Part shown: positions 1 through 11,600 of the stretch, one piece after another
Numbering within the stretch: position 1 is the first letter of the stretch
Layout of the letters: each line of letters opens with the position of its first letter
Source: Trichoplax sp. H2
Taxonomy: Eukaryota > Placozoa > Uniplacotomia > Trichoplacea
Length of the DNA: 64,000 nucleotides
Assembly (NCBI GenBank): GCA_003344405.1
Contig: NOWV01000028.1
Coordinates: forward strand, 434,001-498,000
Direction: 5' to 3'
The notes under the pieces: generated by a model
Databases searched by the model: none
The model's input: only the letters and a program-made list of their open reading frames with translations
What the model was told of the DNA's origin: nothing
Translations under genes and position numbers: made by a program

Positions 1-172
1 CTTGGGTGTGCGCAAAATCACTTTTAAATCATTTTCTACTTTGATTAAATCTTAGTAAATCATCCATGACAGTGATTCTAAAACTCAGTTTTCTATTACA
101 GATGTTACTCAGGGTTATTCCTATGGTCTAATAGACTTCATTTTGCCTCCTTTTACTTATTTTTTGTTGTAG

Positions 173-1359
173 TCTTCTAGCCATGCACGAAGAATGCAAC
201 CACCCCAATCAATGCAATCACCGCTGCAGATACAGCAGACACGGCCGATGCAACCAATGCAATCACCGCAGCAGATACAGCAGACACAGCCGATGCAACC
301 AATGCAACCAATGCAATCAATGCAACCAATGCAAACTGGATCAACTACGCAAACAGGTAAGTAGAAATTACTTTATAATTATAAAATTCTTTTAAGGCTT
401 GCCAATTGAATTCACCTGCTCTTTGATACTCGAAAATCACTTGCCCTTATTCCTAATCAGCTATTGGAAAATTAAAATATTATGTTACGTTATAATATTA
501 CAATCCAGATATGCAATAACCAATGCATGATAACCTTTCTAGTCAGTTCTAGCCAGTTTACCATTCTCACAAGATGAAAGTAGAATTGAAATCGATAAAA
601 GCGGATATTTCATTTTCAATCTACGCTAGCATTCTATCATGAGTAGTTTACAGTTGGACAGCGATGAAATGGCATATCAGAATATTTGATTTCAAAATCT
701 GTAGTAGTATTCTGTAATCAGCGAGTTAGAATTTTTACAATAGAAAAGGATAACTTAAGCTACGGTAACGAGAGGATATATCATGATAGCAGTAGTTTAG
801 AATTCTTATAACACGAAAGTGCTATTTAAATTATACTAACAAGCGACGATTAAGTTTCAATCTATGTTGGCACCCTGTAATCCGTAGTTTAGAACCTTTA
901 TAACCGTAAAATTAACTGGAATTAACACGTTAGCATTAAAATTACAAATGCATTCTAGACCTCTCTCATTAGTAGTTAAGAAATATTACAAAGAGGAAAG
1001 TGCATTTATCATTTAAATTAGCATGAGAGCACTTAATTTCCAAATTCATGATGGTGTTCTCTACTGTTAATAATAGTTTAGAATTCTTGCAACAATGAAG
1101 AATAGTTGATACATTAACATAAGATGGCGTCAATGAAGAATATATCTTCATTGAGGCTTACATTAATCGATCATGTGGGCATTCAATTCCTTTAATTTCT
1201 ATTAGAAGATTAAGTCTACTGCAATAGTGTATTGACACTTATCTAAATGGATAACTTTATATCTCTGTAGGACTAGTACAACATCAAAATGAACCTGCTA
1301 TGGCAGCTAATTCACTACCTATCTCTCAGAATGATGACTCTCAACCTCAGATATCGTAA
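173..1359 (+). CDS. 3' end of an unidentified Gln/Pro/Met-rich protein (last two exons)
   Basis: Two exons join in phase. Exon 173-356 follows a TTGTTGTAG acceptor and ends at a GTAAGT donor; exon 1271-1359 follows CTCTGTAG and ends in TAA at 1357-1359. The first encodes a low-complexity stretch dominated by short repeats such as QPMQ, QIQQT and MQSP. The second encodes a polar tail ending SQNDDSQPQIS. Together they give about 90 residues; the rest of the gene lies before the window. Gln/Pro/Met-rich tails are common in transcription coactivators and RNA-binding proteins, but no domain is visible, so I assign no function. The ATG inside the first exon is in another frame and is not the start. 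An AATAAA about 300 bp downstream supports this as the 3' end. Confident as coding, unknown as to family. Confidence 0.7.
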
Positions 1360-1665
1360 AGAATTCATTCTTTTAAGTGTGAATGACTTCTAGCAGAATG
1401 TAGAAATAGAGCTATTGGACTACTGGAGTGATTAATTGATAATTCTATGTCGACGAATAACAGTTCTATAGTTGTAGATGAAATGAAAGATATTTCAAGG
1501 TTAGGTACTAGCTCTGTTTGGCCACATAGGATGCGGTTGGTAGTACTCTCACTAAGTTATCCATCATGGCACTATAAGAAGAGTTGAGTACAATTTTTAA
1601 ACATTTTCATGAATTATCCTAATCTACTGTATCCGTGTTTTTTTGGTCATGTATTCGTTGTGATA

Positions 1666-1671
1666 AATAAA
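1666..1671 (+). other. candidate polyadenylation signal
   Basis: AATAAA lies 307 bp after the stop codon of the Gln/Pro/Met-rich gene, on the same strand. In AT-rich DNA this hexamer is common by chance, so only its position supports it. Confidence 0.4.
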
Positions 1672-4574
1672 GTTTATGAAACCTAAGCTAGCTTTCTATC
1701 AATATAATAGGTTAAGCTGTGTGTTAAAATAATTTTAAAAGGCTTAGCTTGTAGAATTCCCTCTATGGGAACAAATTTTAATAACTCACTTGTATAGTGG
1801 GAGCTATAGCCATGGATCTACATCGATTAGATTTGATTCAACGTTAATCAAGTAGATGAGAAAGCATAACTACTTGTTGTATCGTCAGTAAATAACTAAA
1901 AGTTGCGAGTACTATTATTATTCTATCAACTGCTTGGAATAGTAGACTATACCTATACCGGAAACATGATTGCATTCGTGTGATTTCAGAACCAAAGATT
2001 ATTATCATGCTGGTGTTTTATAAGCCGTTCACTAATAGAATTCAGCAACTCGAATTAGTTATAGACTATAAGATAAAGTTATCAGTAGTCTTGGGATAAT
2101 ATCTAGGGTACTTTACGTGTAGTCCCAAGTTAAATCGCTTAAACGATTCCTTTTAATGTCGTATAATAGGTATTATATAACGAGGAGATCATTCTAGAAA
2201 ACAGAGTGTCTAATGGCCGGTATAATATAGTGGAAATAAAAAAAGTTTATATGCCTCTATACCATATCAAATGAACAAAAATGAATCAACAATTCTGTTT
2301 ACGTAGAGTAAGAAATAATTTTAAAGAGAACCCTTCAATTACTTCTCTTCCTGTCAACCTGTAAGATTTTAAAATTGATATATTGAAGGTAAACGATAGA
2401 GAGGAATTGATCAGTTCTGCTGATTATCTTAAAATGCTTGAATAGTAGATCCACAGTTACGATAATAATATACCGATTTTAAATAGATGCAGGAATTTCA
2501 GTAATTACAATTGTCTATGTTAAGAATAATATAAGCAAGTAACGAAAAAATGTTGTCATTGTCTTCTAATTGAACTATACCATAGTAACTAACAATTCAT
2601 GGCTTTATTTATATTTCATTTAATGAATATTAATGCTGAATAATTTGGTATGGAGGTAGGTTGCTTTAACACACTATCAACCACCATTCCAATATAATGG
2701 AGTGTAAATAATGTACAAAAATATGTAACATAAGCGTGAATAGATTGAATTTTAATTATTATTTTGTTATTACAAGATAAATTAGAACTAATTAGGGTTC
2801 TAGAATTACTCATAGTCATTTTTTAGCTGAGTTAAATCATTGAAAAAAATATTGAAGCATGATTACTGCTATTTTCAGAAAATACCAGGGGATAACGATG
2901 AGGGCTATTTAACAACCTAGTATAAGATCGATAATCCATTTCTTATAAAATTCAAGTAATATTTACAATCATACATGAGACCCTATTAACGGGCAATAAT
3001 TAATATATTTCAAGGGAATTCCGGATGATGCATGATTGTTAACATGATAACTGCGTTTAACAATCTAGTATTGGCTAGGTAAGTTATTCCTACGAATTGA
3101 TAGTTAGAGACACATTTACTGAAGCCATAATATTATAATTAGTCTACTTTATTTAACCGACTAATGTTGCTACGATAAAGCTATTCCTGCGAACTTTCAA
3201 TCAAAGATGAGACCCGTTTAATGGAGTAACAATCATTTTAATGATATTATCGGCAACAATGCAAGATTGCTCACGCTATGATTGATCAATTTACCCTTCG
3301 TATTTAGCAATCTGGTATTGACTCGATAAAGTCATTACCATGAAATCAGGGCAGTATTGATGGTCAAAAACTTGGTTTATTTAACGAATCAATAATTAAT
3401 TACTGAAATAATAAACAATTGCTAAATTATAATTGAACACTGTTTGATGTATTGCATGGGTCGTTATATGACAATTAAACGTAGATTTTGATGAGTAATT
3501 AAGCCAACGATACTTTTACAGTTGTAGTTAAGCTGGAAGTAGTACGTATGGCCTTCGATAGTAAAATTAATTCTAAAGCAAAATTAAATTGACTCCTCCT
3601 CCATTTGCTGCTATGCTATAAAGTTTCCTTCCAAGGAATGAAACTAAAACTTGGTATAATCATTAGAGAATTCTGGTGTCTTCTAATGTTTATTTTTTGT
3701 GGTCCATTAATTCTACTTCTACTTATACTTGGATGATTAATGGAAAGAATTACCTCAACATGAATATAATAATTAACACTTGCTATTATTATAATCCATT
3801 CATCCTAGATATAGATTAGTGCTACGAATTAATTTATTTAAAACATTTATTACGATTTTTTTACCACTGATCAGAATGTTGTAATATGTGATGTTATACG
3901 GCAAAATAGTCGATTAATTGCTAAGTCTCTGTAAAAAAATTATCTATGCAAATCTTAAAAAGTACTCATTGCTTAATTATTATTGTCTTTCAGAGATGAA
4001 TCAAGATATATCAATATTGCACGCTTATGTATAATAACCAATTTCGGACATAACGTTAATACAAATATCTCCAAGCACGACATACTGTATATCTAAAAAC
4101 TAAAAGATATTGAACGGCAATCCAGTGGTAAATTGCCTCACAGTCGTATTGCAATAAATTTTAACTTTGTATAATAATGACTAATTTTAGTCTAGGATTA
4201 TATATTAAAAAGACCGCACTAATGCGATTATCGTATTAGCATTACTTTCTTGGCTTGTAGTATATCATGATAGACGAAATGTAAGATCAATTTATTAAAT
4301 GCGAAAAATTTTCCTAAGTACTCGTATTTTATAGATAGGTAAATGACGTAGCAATAGGGAATACAGATATTTCAATAGAAATAGACGTCTAAACAAAGAG
4401 ATCTTTTACAACTAATGAGTTAAACATGTGTATATGTTAAAAGCTGACGTATAAAAAATATGATGAAATCTTACGCCTGACTATGGAATACGCGTAAAAT
4501 TTTTGATATCCAAATCAGCAACGCTAGTATAGCATTTAATAGTTCGTCTACACTGTTAATGCAAAGTGAAACCA
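1672..4574. other. intergenic, no gene seen; weak diverged repeats
   Basis: AT-rich DNA with only short, non-conserved ORFs. Between about 2,880 and 3,400 several imperfect copies of one theme recur: an 'aatctagtattg..cgataaagttattcc' block followed by 'gagacccattta' and 'aataattaat'. Spacing is irregular (about 100-150 bp), so this is an old degraded repeat at best. A TTTATT at 4291-4296 (AATAAA on the minus strand) could serve the methyltransferase gene. Confidence 0.4.
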
Positions 4575-6804
4575 TTAATTTTCGTTTTCGCCTGGCTTAC
4601 GACCTAATAGTATGAAAATAGGGAAGGTATACTCGATAGTGTCATTTCCTGAGGCTCGCTGCAAAGCTTCCAACATTCTGTAGTGGTTAGATCAAATAAA
4701 TATGATTGATACATCAGTATCATTTTGTCAAAGAAGGTTAAAAATGATATTTTATTAATTGCCATAAAATGCTATAACCTAGCTTTGACATCAAGCAAGG
4801 GATCATCAGAGTTCTTTTGTAGGTAAGCACGATACGCTGACCAAGAGCTTAAATAACCAATATAGCTATCTAAGCTCATACTGCCTTCTATAGTTATGGT
4901 GTCAATTCTATTGTCATAGTGGCGAAGAAAAATTAGAAACTATAGTATCCAACTTTATAGGAGATGACTCCTTCTTTTCAAGTTGGTCATTTCGAAATTT
5001 TTATAAAAACTTTCATATTGAAGGGTGATTAAAATTTTTCAGTATTTATATCTAAACGGATACTCTATAGGGAGCTTATTAAATGGTGTAGTCCATTGCA
5101 CATTTGAAATTGAAGGACTTTACAAAATAGTGATAGAAAGTTATCATCTGTATATGCGTCTATCATCCATTTTACTATGAACTTGATATATTTCTGAAGA
5201 TGTATCAATAAGAAAGAACGTTAACTTACCTCATCTGGTCAGTGTACGGTAGCGTGATATGGCGATACAAGTTATCAATATACCATCTTCTATCCGACCA
5301 GTAACCTTTCAGTGTACCTTGATAGAACTTGGAGTCAATTAAAAATTGATATAAATTGAATCGTTATGATATTTTCGTCAGCGCAGCATTCCATCTACTA
5401 TAAATATATCAAAAATTGTCGTCTATTTCTATTTATTTTTATAGAAATAATGCACCCTGACAGGTTAGTCCTATAGCCTTGATGATTAAGTATTAGTTTT
5501 ATACAGTAGTTGAAGTCTTGTTCAGCAAGTAGGCAATGCATTATACTATCACAGAATAAAAATAACGTAATTTGAGCTACATCGGCAGACAAATTATTTT
5601 ATTGAAGTCTAAATGCTTGAACAGGTTGACTACATTATGGTATTTTAGGCTAACGCGTAGTAAAATTAAACATGGCCTCTATCATGGATATTGCATCTTT
5701 CCATTGACTTTATGACAACTGTACCTAGCTGTCGTAGGATAATTACTACTGTAAGTTGTGCTGTGCAACAGGCTGCGGTACTCGCGGGTAGATTCTGAGC
5801 TTTCCACAGGCTACTAAGACTATGAATGAATGGAGAGCACATACAGTACAGTATTGCACTCATCGAAGACTTTGACATTGGTATCAGTCCAGCAGTTGGA
5901 TGGGAATTGCTATTGGAAGTCCATTTCTACCTGAAAAATAATCAACCTAATTTCTCATCTAGATTGTGTAACTGTATTAATCTGTCGTATATTTTATGTT
6001 ATTGAAAACCTCTCTATGTCTACAGCGGTAGGTAATGTTAAGCAATGGCAGTTGGATTAGCCTCTTTGCTCGTTGACATCGTGATTGATAGCATGATAGG
6101 AAAATGTATTCCCTCAATGATACTCATATTGATCGATAATCGTATTCTACTGCATGAGTACTTTTATTTGGACAAGGTTATTGATGGGTTGAAGCTAATT
6201 TGGTACTTTTTTAACGAGATGGAGTGAGAAAGTAATTACTGTGTATATTTAGGCATCTCGTGATCAGCCAGCATAGTCCGTTGGCAATGGATTGTCATCA
6301 ACTTACATCATGGCAAATTTTGGTCACTTCATGGTTGTTTGTAATGATGGAGTTGCCATAACCATATAAAGCTAAGCAACCCGTACCAGGCTTGAGTACA
6401 CGATCTGCCTCAGCGAAAAATTTCTTCTCATCGAGCCAATGGAATGATTGTGCACATGTCAGTAAATCAACACTGTTGGAATGACAAGGTAACTGTTCGC
6501 CGGAACCGACTTGCAATGTGACATTCGCATTTTCTTTTTTTTCATTGCCTTGTTGGATTTGACCTTGGCTAGGATCAAGACCGATTACTTGAGTAAAATA
6601 GCGAGCTAATGGTTTGGTACTTTGGCCTGAGCCACAGCCGACATCGACAGCTAAGTCATATTTTACTCGATCGTCTTTCCCTGTTAAAAATTGCAAGATT
6701 TGCTCGTAGACTTCTGCAGGATAGGTCGGCCTATACCTGGCATAAGCTTTAGCATGATCTACTCCAGAAAATAATTTAGTATAGCGCGACATGATATCAT
6801 TCAT
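4575..6804 (-). CDS. class I SAM-dependent methyltransferase, four exons, complete
   Basis: Minus-strand exons: 6307-6804, 5230-5327, 4779-4907 and 4575-4677 (828 nt, 275 aa, stop TAA). All junctions keep phase. Exon 1 has the N-terminal pattern of the family (RYTKLFSGVDHAKAYARYRP), motif I VDVGCGSGQS at about residue 50 (SAM binding), an acidic GLDPS motif II, and the FHWLD motif after strand 4. Exon 2 carries the aromatic FYQGTLKGYW and RRWYIDN block, exon 3 YIGYLSSWSAY, and exon 4 the closing FPIFILLGRK. This is the architecture of the UbiE/COQ5-related 'putative methyltransferase' group (DDB_G0268948-like, near trans-aconitate methyltransferases). The substrate is unknown. The first ATG is used; an alternative start lies four codons later. 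The 979-bp first intron shows no clear feature. Family confident, specific reaction not. Confidence 0.9.
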
Positions 6805-8608
6805 TTAGTCATCATGGAGAAGCACTCTTGAGATAGCGTTACCACTCATCCACTTCTTGTCAAGAACAAATAGATAAAATGCGGAATCCAACTCGTTTAT
6901 TGGCTAAGTCGAGGTAATCCTTATGTCCAGCTTTGCTTGCAGGCAGCTTTGCATCACCAAAGAGAACTGAGCTCAGAAGGATTTGTTGACAATCTCGAGC
7001 AGCCCTGGCTGGGGCATTTATACCTTTCGACACGATACGGCACGGTACGATACGATACGGCACGATACGATACGGTACGGAACGATACGATGCGGTACAG
7101 TACGCTAGAGACCCTTCGAGACCCCTTTTTAGAGTCTCTAGTGTCCAGTACAGTACTAGTACGGCGTGATTCATTTCCTACTGTACTCGATTCGGAAAAA
7201 TGGAATAAAATACTTCAATATATCAATTCATTTTATGTAGAATTGGATATCAATCGATAGAACAAGATTGTGTGGATTTTGTGGTAAAAATGACGCATTG
7301 AATAGTCCATTCTGCACCGATTGATCTCCTCTGCTAGTACTGTCGATGGCTATTGTTCGGAGTGTCTGGTGTACAGTGTACAGTACCATGCTTACAGTAT
7401 ACTGTACTGTAGATGATGGGATGATTTCAAATTGCATCATGTGCAAGCTCGATTTCGCTGGTCATGTTAGGGTACTCTATTACTGTTACCGTATACTACA
7501 CTACCGAAAACCAACTGGCTGACCTTGATTTCAGCCTCGGACAACGGACAAGAAGAAGGATTTTCCTCTTGCAAGGCGTTGAATAAGAAAGTGATGGCCA
7601 TCATCAATCATCTACTCCACTTGAGAAGGAATAGTTTATCCATCATAGACGTACTCTCCAATGGACATGCATTGTATAAGTGTCTAGTCTCTCTTCTATC
7701 GATAAATCGCAGGCTGTATCAAGGGCTAGTCAATAGAGAGAGAGAGAGGCACTACCGATGACCAACGTCATGGCCAAACAAGATTACAGGCCGGTGATAT
7801 GGACCTGGTCAACGGATCATTTTGAATCATCATCACAAGAAGAAATGGTAGAACTTCTACTGTAGAAGCATACTATGTCCTGCAGGCAACAATATTGACT
7901 TGCCTGCCAACAACTGATGAAAATGAGCATCCTATTATAGTGTTAGTACAGATTACACTAATTTAGAAATGAATGATGCAGTAGTATTCTACTGCATTAG
8001 GCTGAAAGTCACGGCCGCAGTCCGGCTGTATACTGCCCACTGTCCTGTAAAAAGGGTAACCCCCCCGGATGTCCAACGGACCCCGTGTCGCCTGGTAGTG
8101 GGTTTCCACACGGTGGACACTACTCCAGTTGAGACTAGTCTACCACACCTCTTGACCTAGACAGTACCCTACTCGCTTACCTTGCCCCTCCATCCATCCC
8201 CTGGTTGATTCTGACACTACCCAGGGTGTTGCTACGCGGGTCCCAACTGGTCGCTTGCCAATGTTGACGCTTGCATACTACCGCAGCCATTTAGCTTAGC
8301 TGGGGATACAATTCCTTCCTCAACTTGTCCAAGCTCTCCATCAAGGCATAAGAACTAATTGAAACGAGTCTTAATTTGCCTTTTTTCATGTCTTATTGAT
8401 TGCTATTGGTGTGATCGATTTCCTGCTCATATCCAATCATCAATAGGACAAGTCTTGATTGGCCAGTTTGCAGCTTTTTCACCGCGCTCCATCATCGCCC
8501 TTGTCTAGCTGAAAGTTGAAAGCTGGCCAATAACCCTTTTGCGCCTTCCATCAGCTCAATCGATCTTCATCATCGCTATTGATCGAGCTAATTCAACCAG
8601 TTTATCCG
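6805..8608. other. intergenic spacer with pentanucleotide repeat and palindromic words
   Basis: Divergent spacer between the methyltransferase (-) and the CTDNEP1-like gene (+), so it should hold both promoters. ORFs at 6860-7260 on both strands are by-products of the pentanucleotide repeat. The 14-bp palindrome TACAGTATACTGTA occurs near 7390. From about 8,000 to 8,600 base composition is richer in C and G than the rest of the window. No core promoter element could be assigned. Confidence 0.45.
7031..7104. repeat. pentanucleotide microsatellite (TACGA/TACGG)n
   Basis: About 15 tandem 5-bp units, mainly TACGA, TACGG and CACGA with scattered substitutions. The repeat keeps spurious ORFs open in both strands. 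Confidence 0.9.
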
Positions 8609-11600
8609 ATGAGAATGAAATCGATTGGAAGAATGATAGTGGCAGCACTTTATCGACTATGGTGTTTTATACTCTGTATATGCAGTAAAATTTTTAAGAC
8701 GGTAAGTTCGATTTGTTCCATCTTTTGGCTACACTCTTTTTTTCCCCTCCATTCTTGCTTGTACACATAAGGTGATTGCGGGGAAGGGATCACGATGGGT
8801 AGTTTTCATCATGGCTTCAGGAAAGGAGTGGATGCCTTTTTTTGTTGTTGTGCCACTTATTGCCATCCTTTTTTCTCATCATCATAGTCGTTATATTGCT
8901 TGATTCAACTATTTTCAACTCCTTTCCAGTGCAGTCATCGCTGTTGACTTTAGCCCATCATGTCCATGACTGATAAGACAAGCTTATCATCATACCATGG
9001 CCAAGAGTAAAAAAAAATCAGTTTCATTTGAAAATAGTCTCTTGATGGACAGTGGATAGGATAATTTCATTTTGAAGTTCTATTCCTACAAGAGTAGACA
9101 AGGGAGTCAACGCAGTGATGATGAAGATGGGGCCACCCATACGGATTGTAAAATTGGCCAAGTCTTCCCAACCATGGATTCATCATCGAAGCGCCTTTTC
9201 AACACGACGATGATTTTTCTCCTTGTTGGATCATCTTCCATAACATAGTCGCGGAAATGGATCCATGGCCAATGGTTAAACTATTGCAAATGTTGCTTGC
9301 CATCGATAAACACAAGATTCAGATATCAATTCAACCTGACTCCCTCGTAGAAGGATGCTTCAAGTAAAAAATGCGTGGATAACAAATCTTGCTTGCGCTG
9401 CTACTTTACCCCATGGATGAATGAAACAGCACTCATCCTTCATAACTAGTCTTCAATCTCTCTTTAGTCAGCGTTTTCATCTTCAACACTGTAAACAAAC
9501 ATAAAAAAATTGTCTGTTTATCATTCTCCATTTCCACTTCCTTCCCCCCTCTTAAAGCATCGGCTAACCTAATGGAAAGACCAGTCTCTATTTCATTCGT
9601 CCGTTGAACTTTTATCTTGATGGCAATAACATGTGCCATGATTGGATGATTGAAATTAGGCGATCGCTAGTGGATCATTGCCACATTCAATCGATCAAAC
9701 ATGGATGATGATCATAATTTCAAGTCTTTATTCCATCATCACATCGGATACAAGTGTATGAAAATCTCCCAGTCATGGAGTGATGATGATAGGCAATCAT
9801 GAACGGATACTACCTCGTAAATTGCCCCAATAACAATGTCAATTCATTACTTAACCCTTACATTGAAAATTTGATTGATGTTGTACTACCGTTTAAATCA
9901 ACATTTACAGCGATTAAGATCTTTAATCAATTCATTGGTCTATTCCATTAGTTGATCATTATTTCCCCCCCCCCCTAACTATAGACATGGCAAGAGCATA
10001 GCGAGTGATTGACTATGCTACTTTCAATTTTTCTCTTTTTCCTTTCTATTTTAAGCCCAAAGTGTTCTATTTAATGAAAGGGGGAGGAAATAGATTTTCT
10101 TCATTTTCTTACCGCCATTGCTTCATCAAACCTAAATCAACCATTTTATTTTTGATAACCTCATCATACCCATGGAAATGAATGATATTCTATCTCATCC
10201 ATCATCATTTCTCATCTTCACCTTCAATCTCTAGTTGGAATATTATAGTCCAAACGCATGTTTCAAATGCTTCCTATCCACTGCAATCGAAGCCATTCCA
10301 TCATCATCATCCTACTTTACTATTTGATCATCCGTTGATGGCGGCTGCAGTAGTTTCTCATTCATGAATCTCGCACACAATATGTTTATATACGTACCAA
10401 TATCCAGTTGAGACTCGTCCATGTTAGGACATGTCTCTACATAGAAGCGTAGATGGCAAGTCCAATGGCTTCGCATAGTAGACGCTATTCAATTTTGACA
10501 TATGTTGTTATTATCATCAACTCTCTTCGACACTGTATTCTAATATCGCCTTGTATTTTTCAACTCCTTTGACCTTGCTTTCATAACGATACTGGCAATG
10601 ATGATTGCCTAGGATTGATGGTGATCGTTTCAAATGCAATCATCAATGTTATAGTAGTACTTTAAAGGCATAAACAAGAACGTCTAATCATGGAAGACTA
10701 TCAGTACAACGAGTCCCTTTTCTACAGATCTGCTGTTGTTGCGGGATTATTTTCGTCAACAAATGATATTTTACAAATGGGAACTAGAAACTGCAGTCAA
10801 TGGAAAGTGTTTGAAGTGGCATAGACTACGCGTCGATGAGCTTTCTACTAGACAAGATGGCAAATTCAATCTATCTCTTCCCTTTTTCATCATCATGCCG
10901 TAATATCTCGTACCGTGATGAATTGCCAACATCAGGGAATGACGATTTCTACATGTTTATTTCTTGATATCCACAATGAAAAAGCATACAATATATCGCT
11001 GTTGTTAATATGGAAATGAGGTAGTATATTCTTCGCCACGTTGATTTTTGGCGCGATGACATAATCATTTTGCAAGTAGAATGTAAATTACGGATTAATA
11101 ATCTTGATGAACGTATTGGATCCGATTCCCTTGGCTTGAAATCATAAATTTTCTCTTATCCTAAACTATTACTCTAATCATTTTGCAAGTAGAATGTAAA
11201 TTACGGATTAATAATCTTGATGAACGTAGTGGATCCGATTCTGTTGGCTTGAAATCATAAATTTTCTCTTATCCTAAACTATTACTCTAGGGTTTTTTCC
11301 ATTATGCTTGCTCTTGCTACTCTTTAGTTTAATCATAGTGAATATACGTACGAGTATCATCTTGTTGGTACTTCCAAGAAATAGAATCCTTCCCTTTGCA
11401 TCGATTCAATGACCATAAACATGTCATGGTCGATGATAGTACTATTATTAATTTGCTGATAGCCACATTATTCAAGGAGGAATACTTGTATAATAATTAC
11501 CAAAAAAGCGAAAATTTCCTTCTTCCTATTCTGCCAACCTATATGGCATCAATTCTATATTCAAATCTTGTTCTACCAGCTCGAACGGGTAGAGTCTGTA

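Noticed and set aside
5666-5878. Minus-strand 70-codon ORF as an exon of the methyltransferase
   Set aside because: The four accepted exons join in phase and give the full family length; this frame lies in intron 1 without family similarity.
6860-7260. Opposed ORFs of about 105 codons
   Set aside because: Both are kept open by the 5-bp TACGA/TACGG repeat and give low-complexity products.
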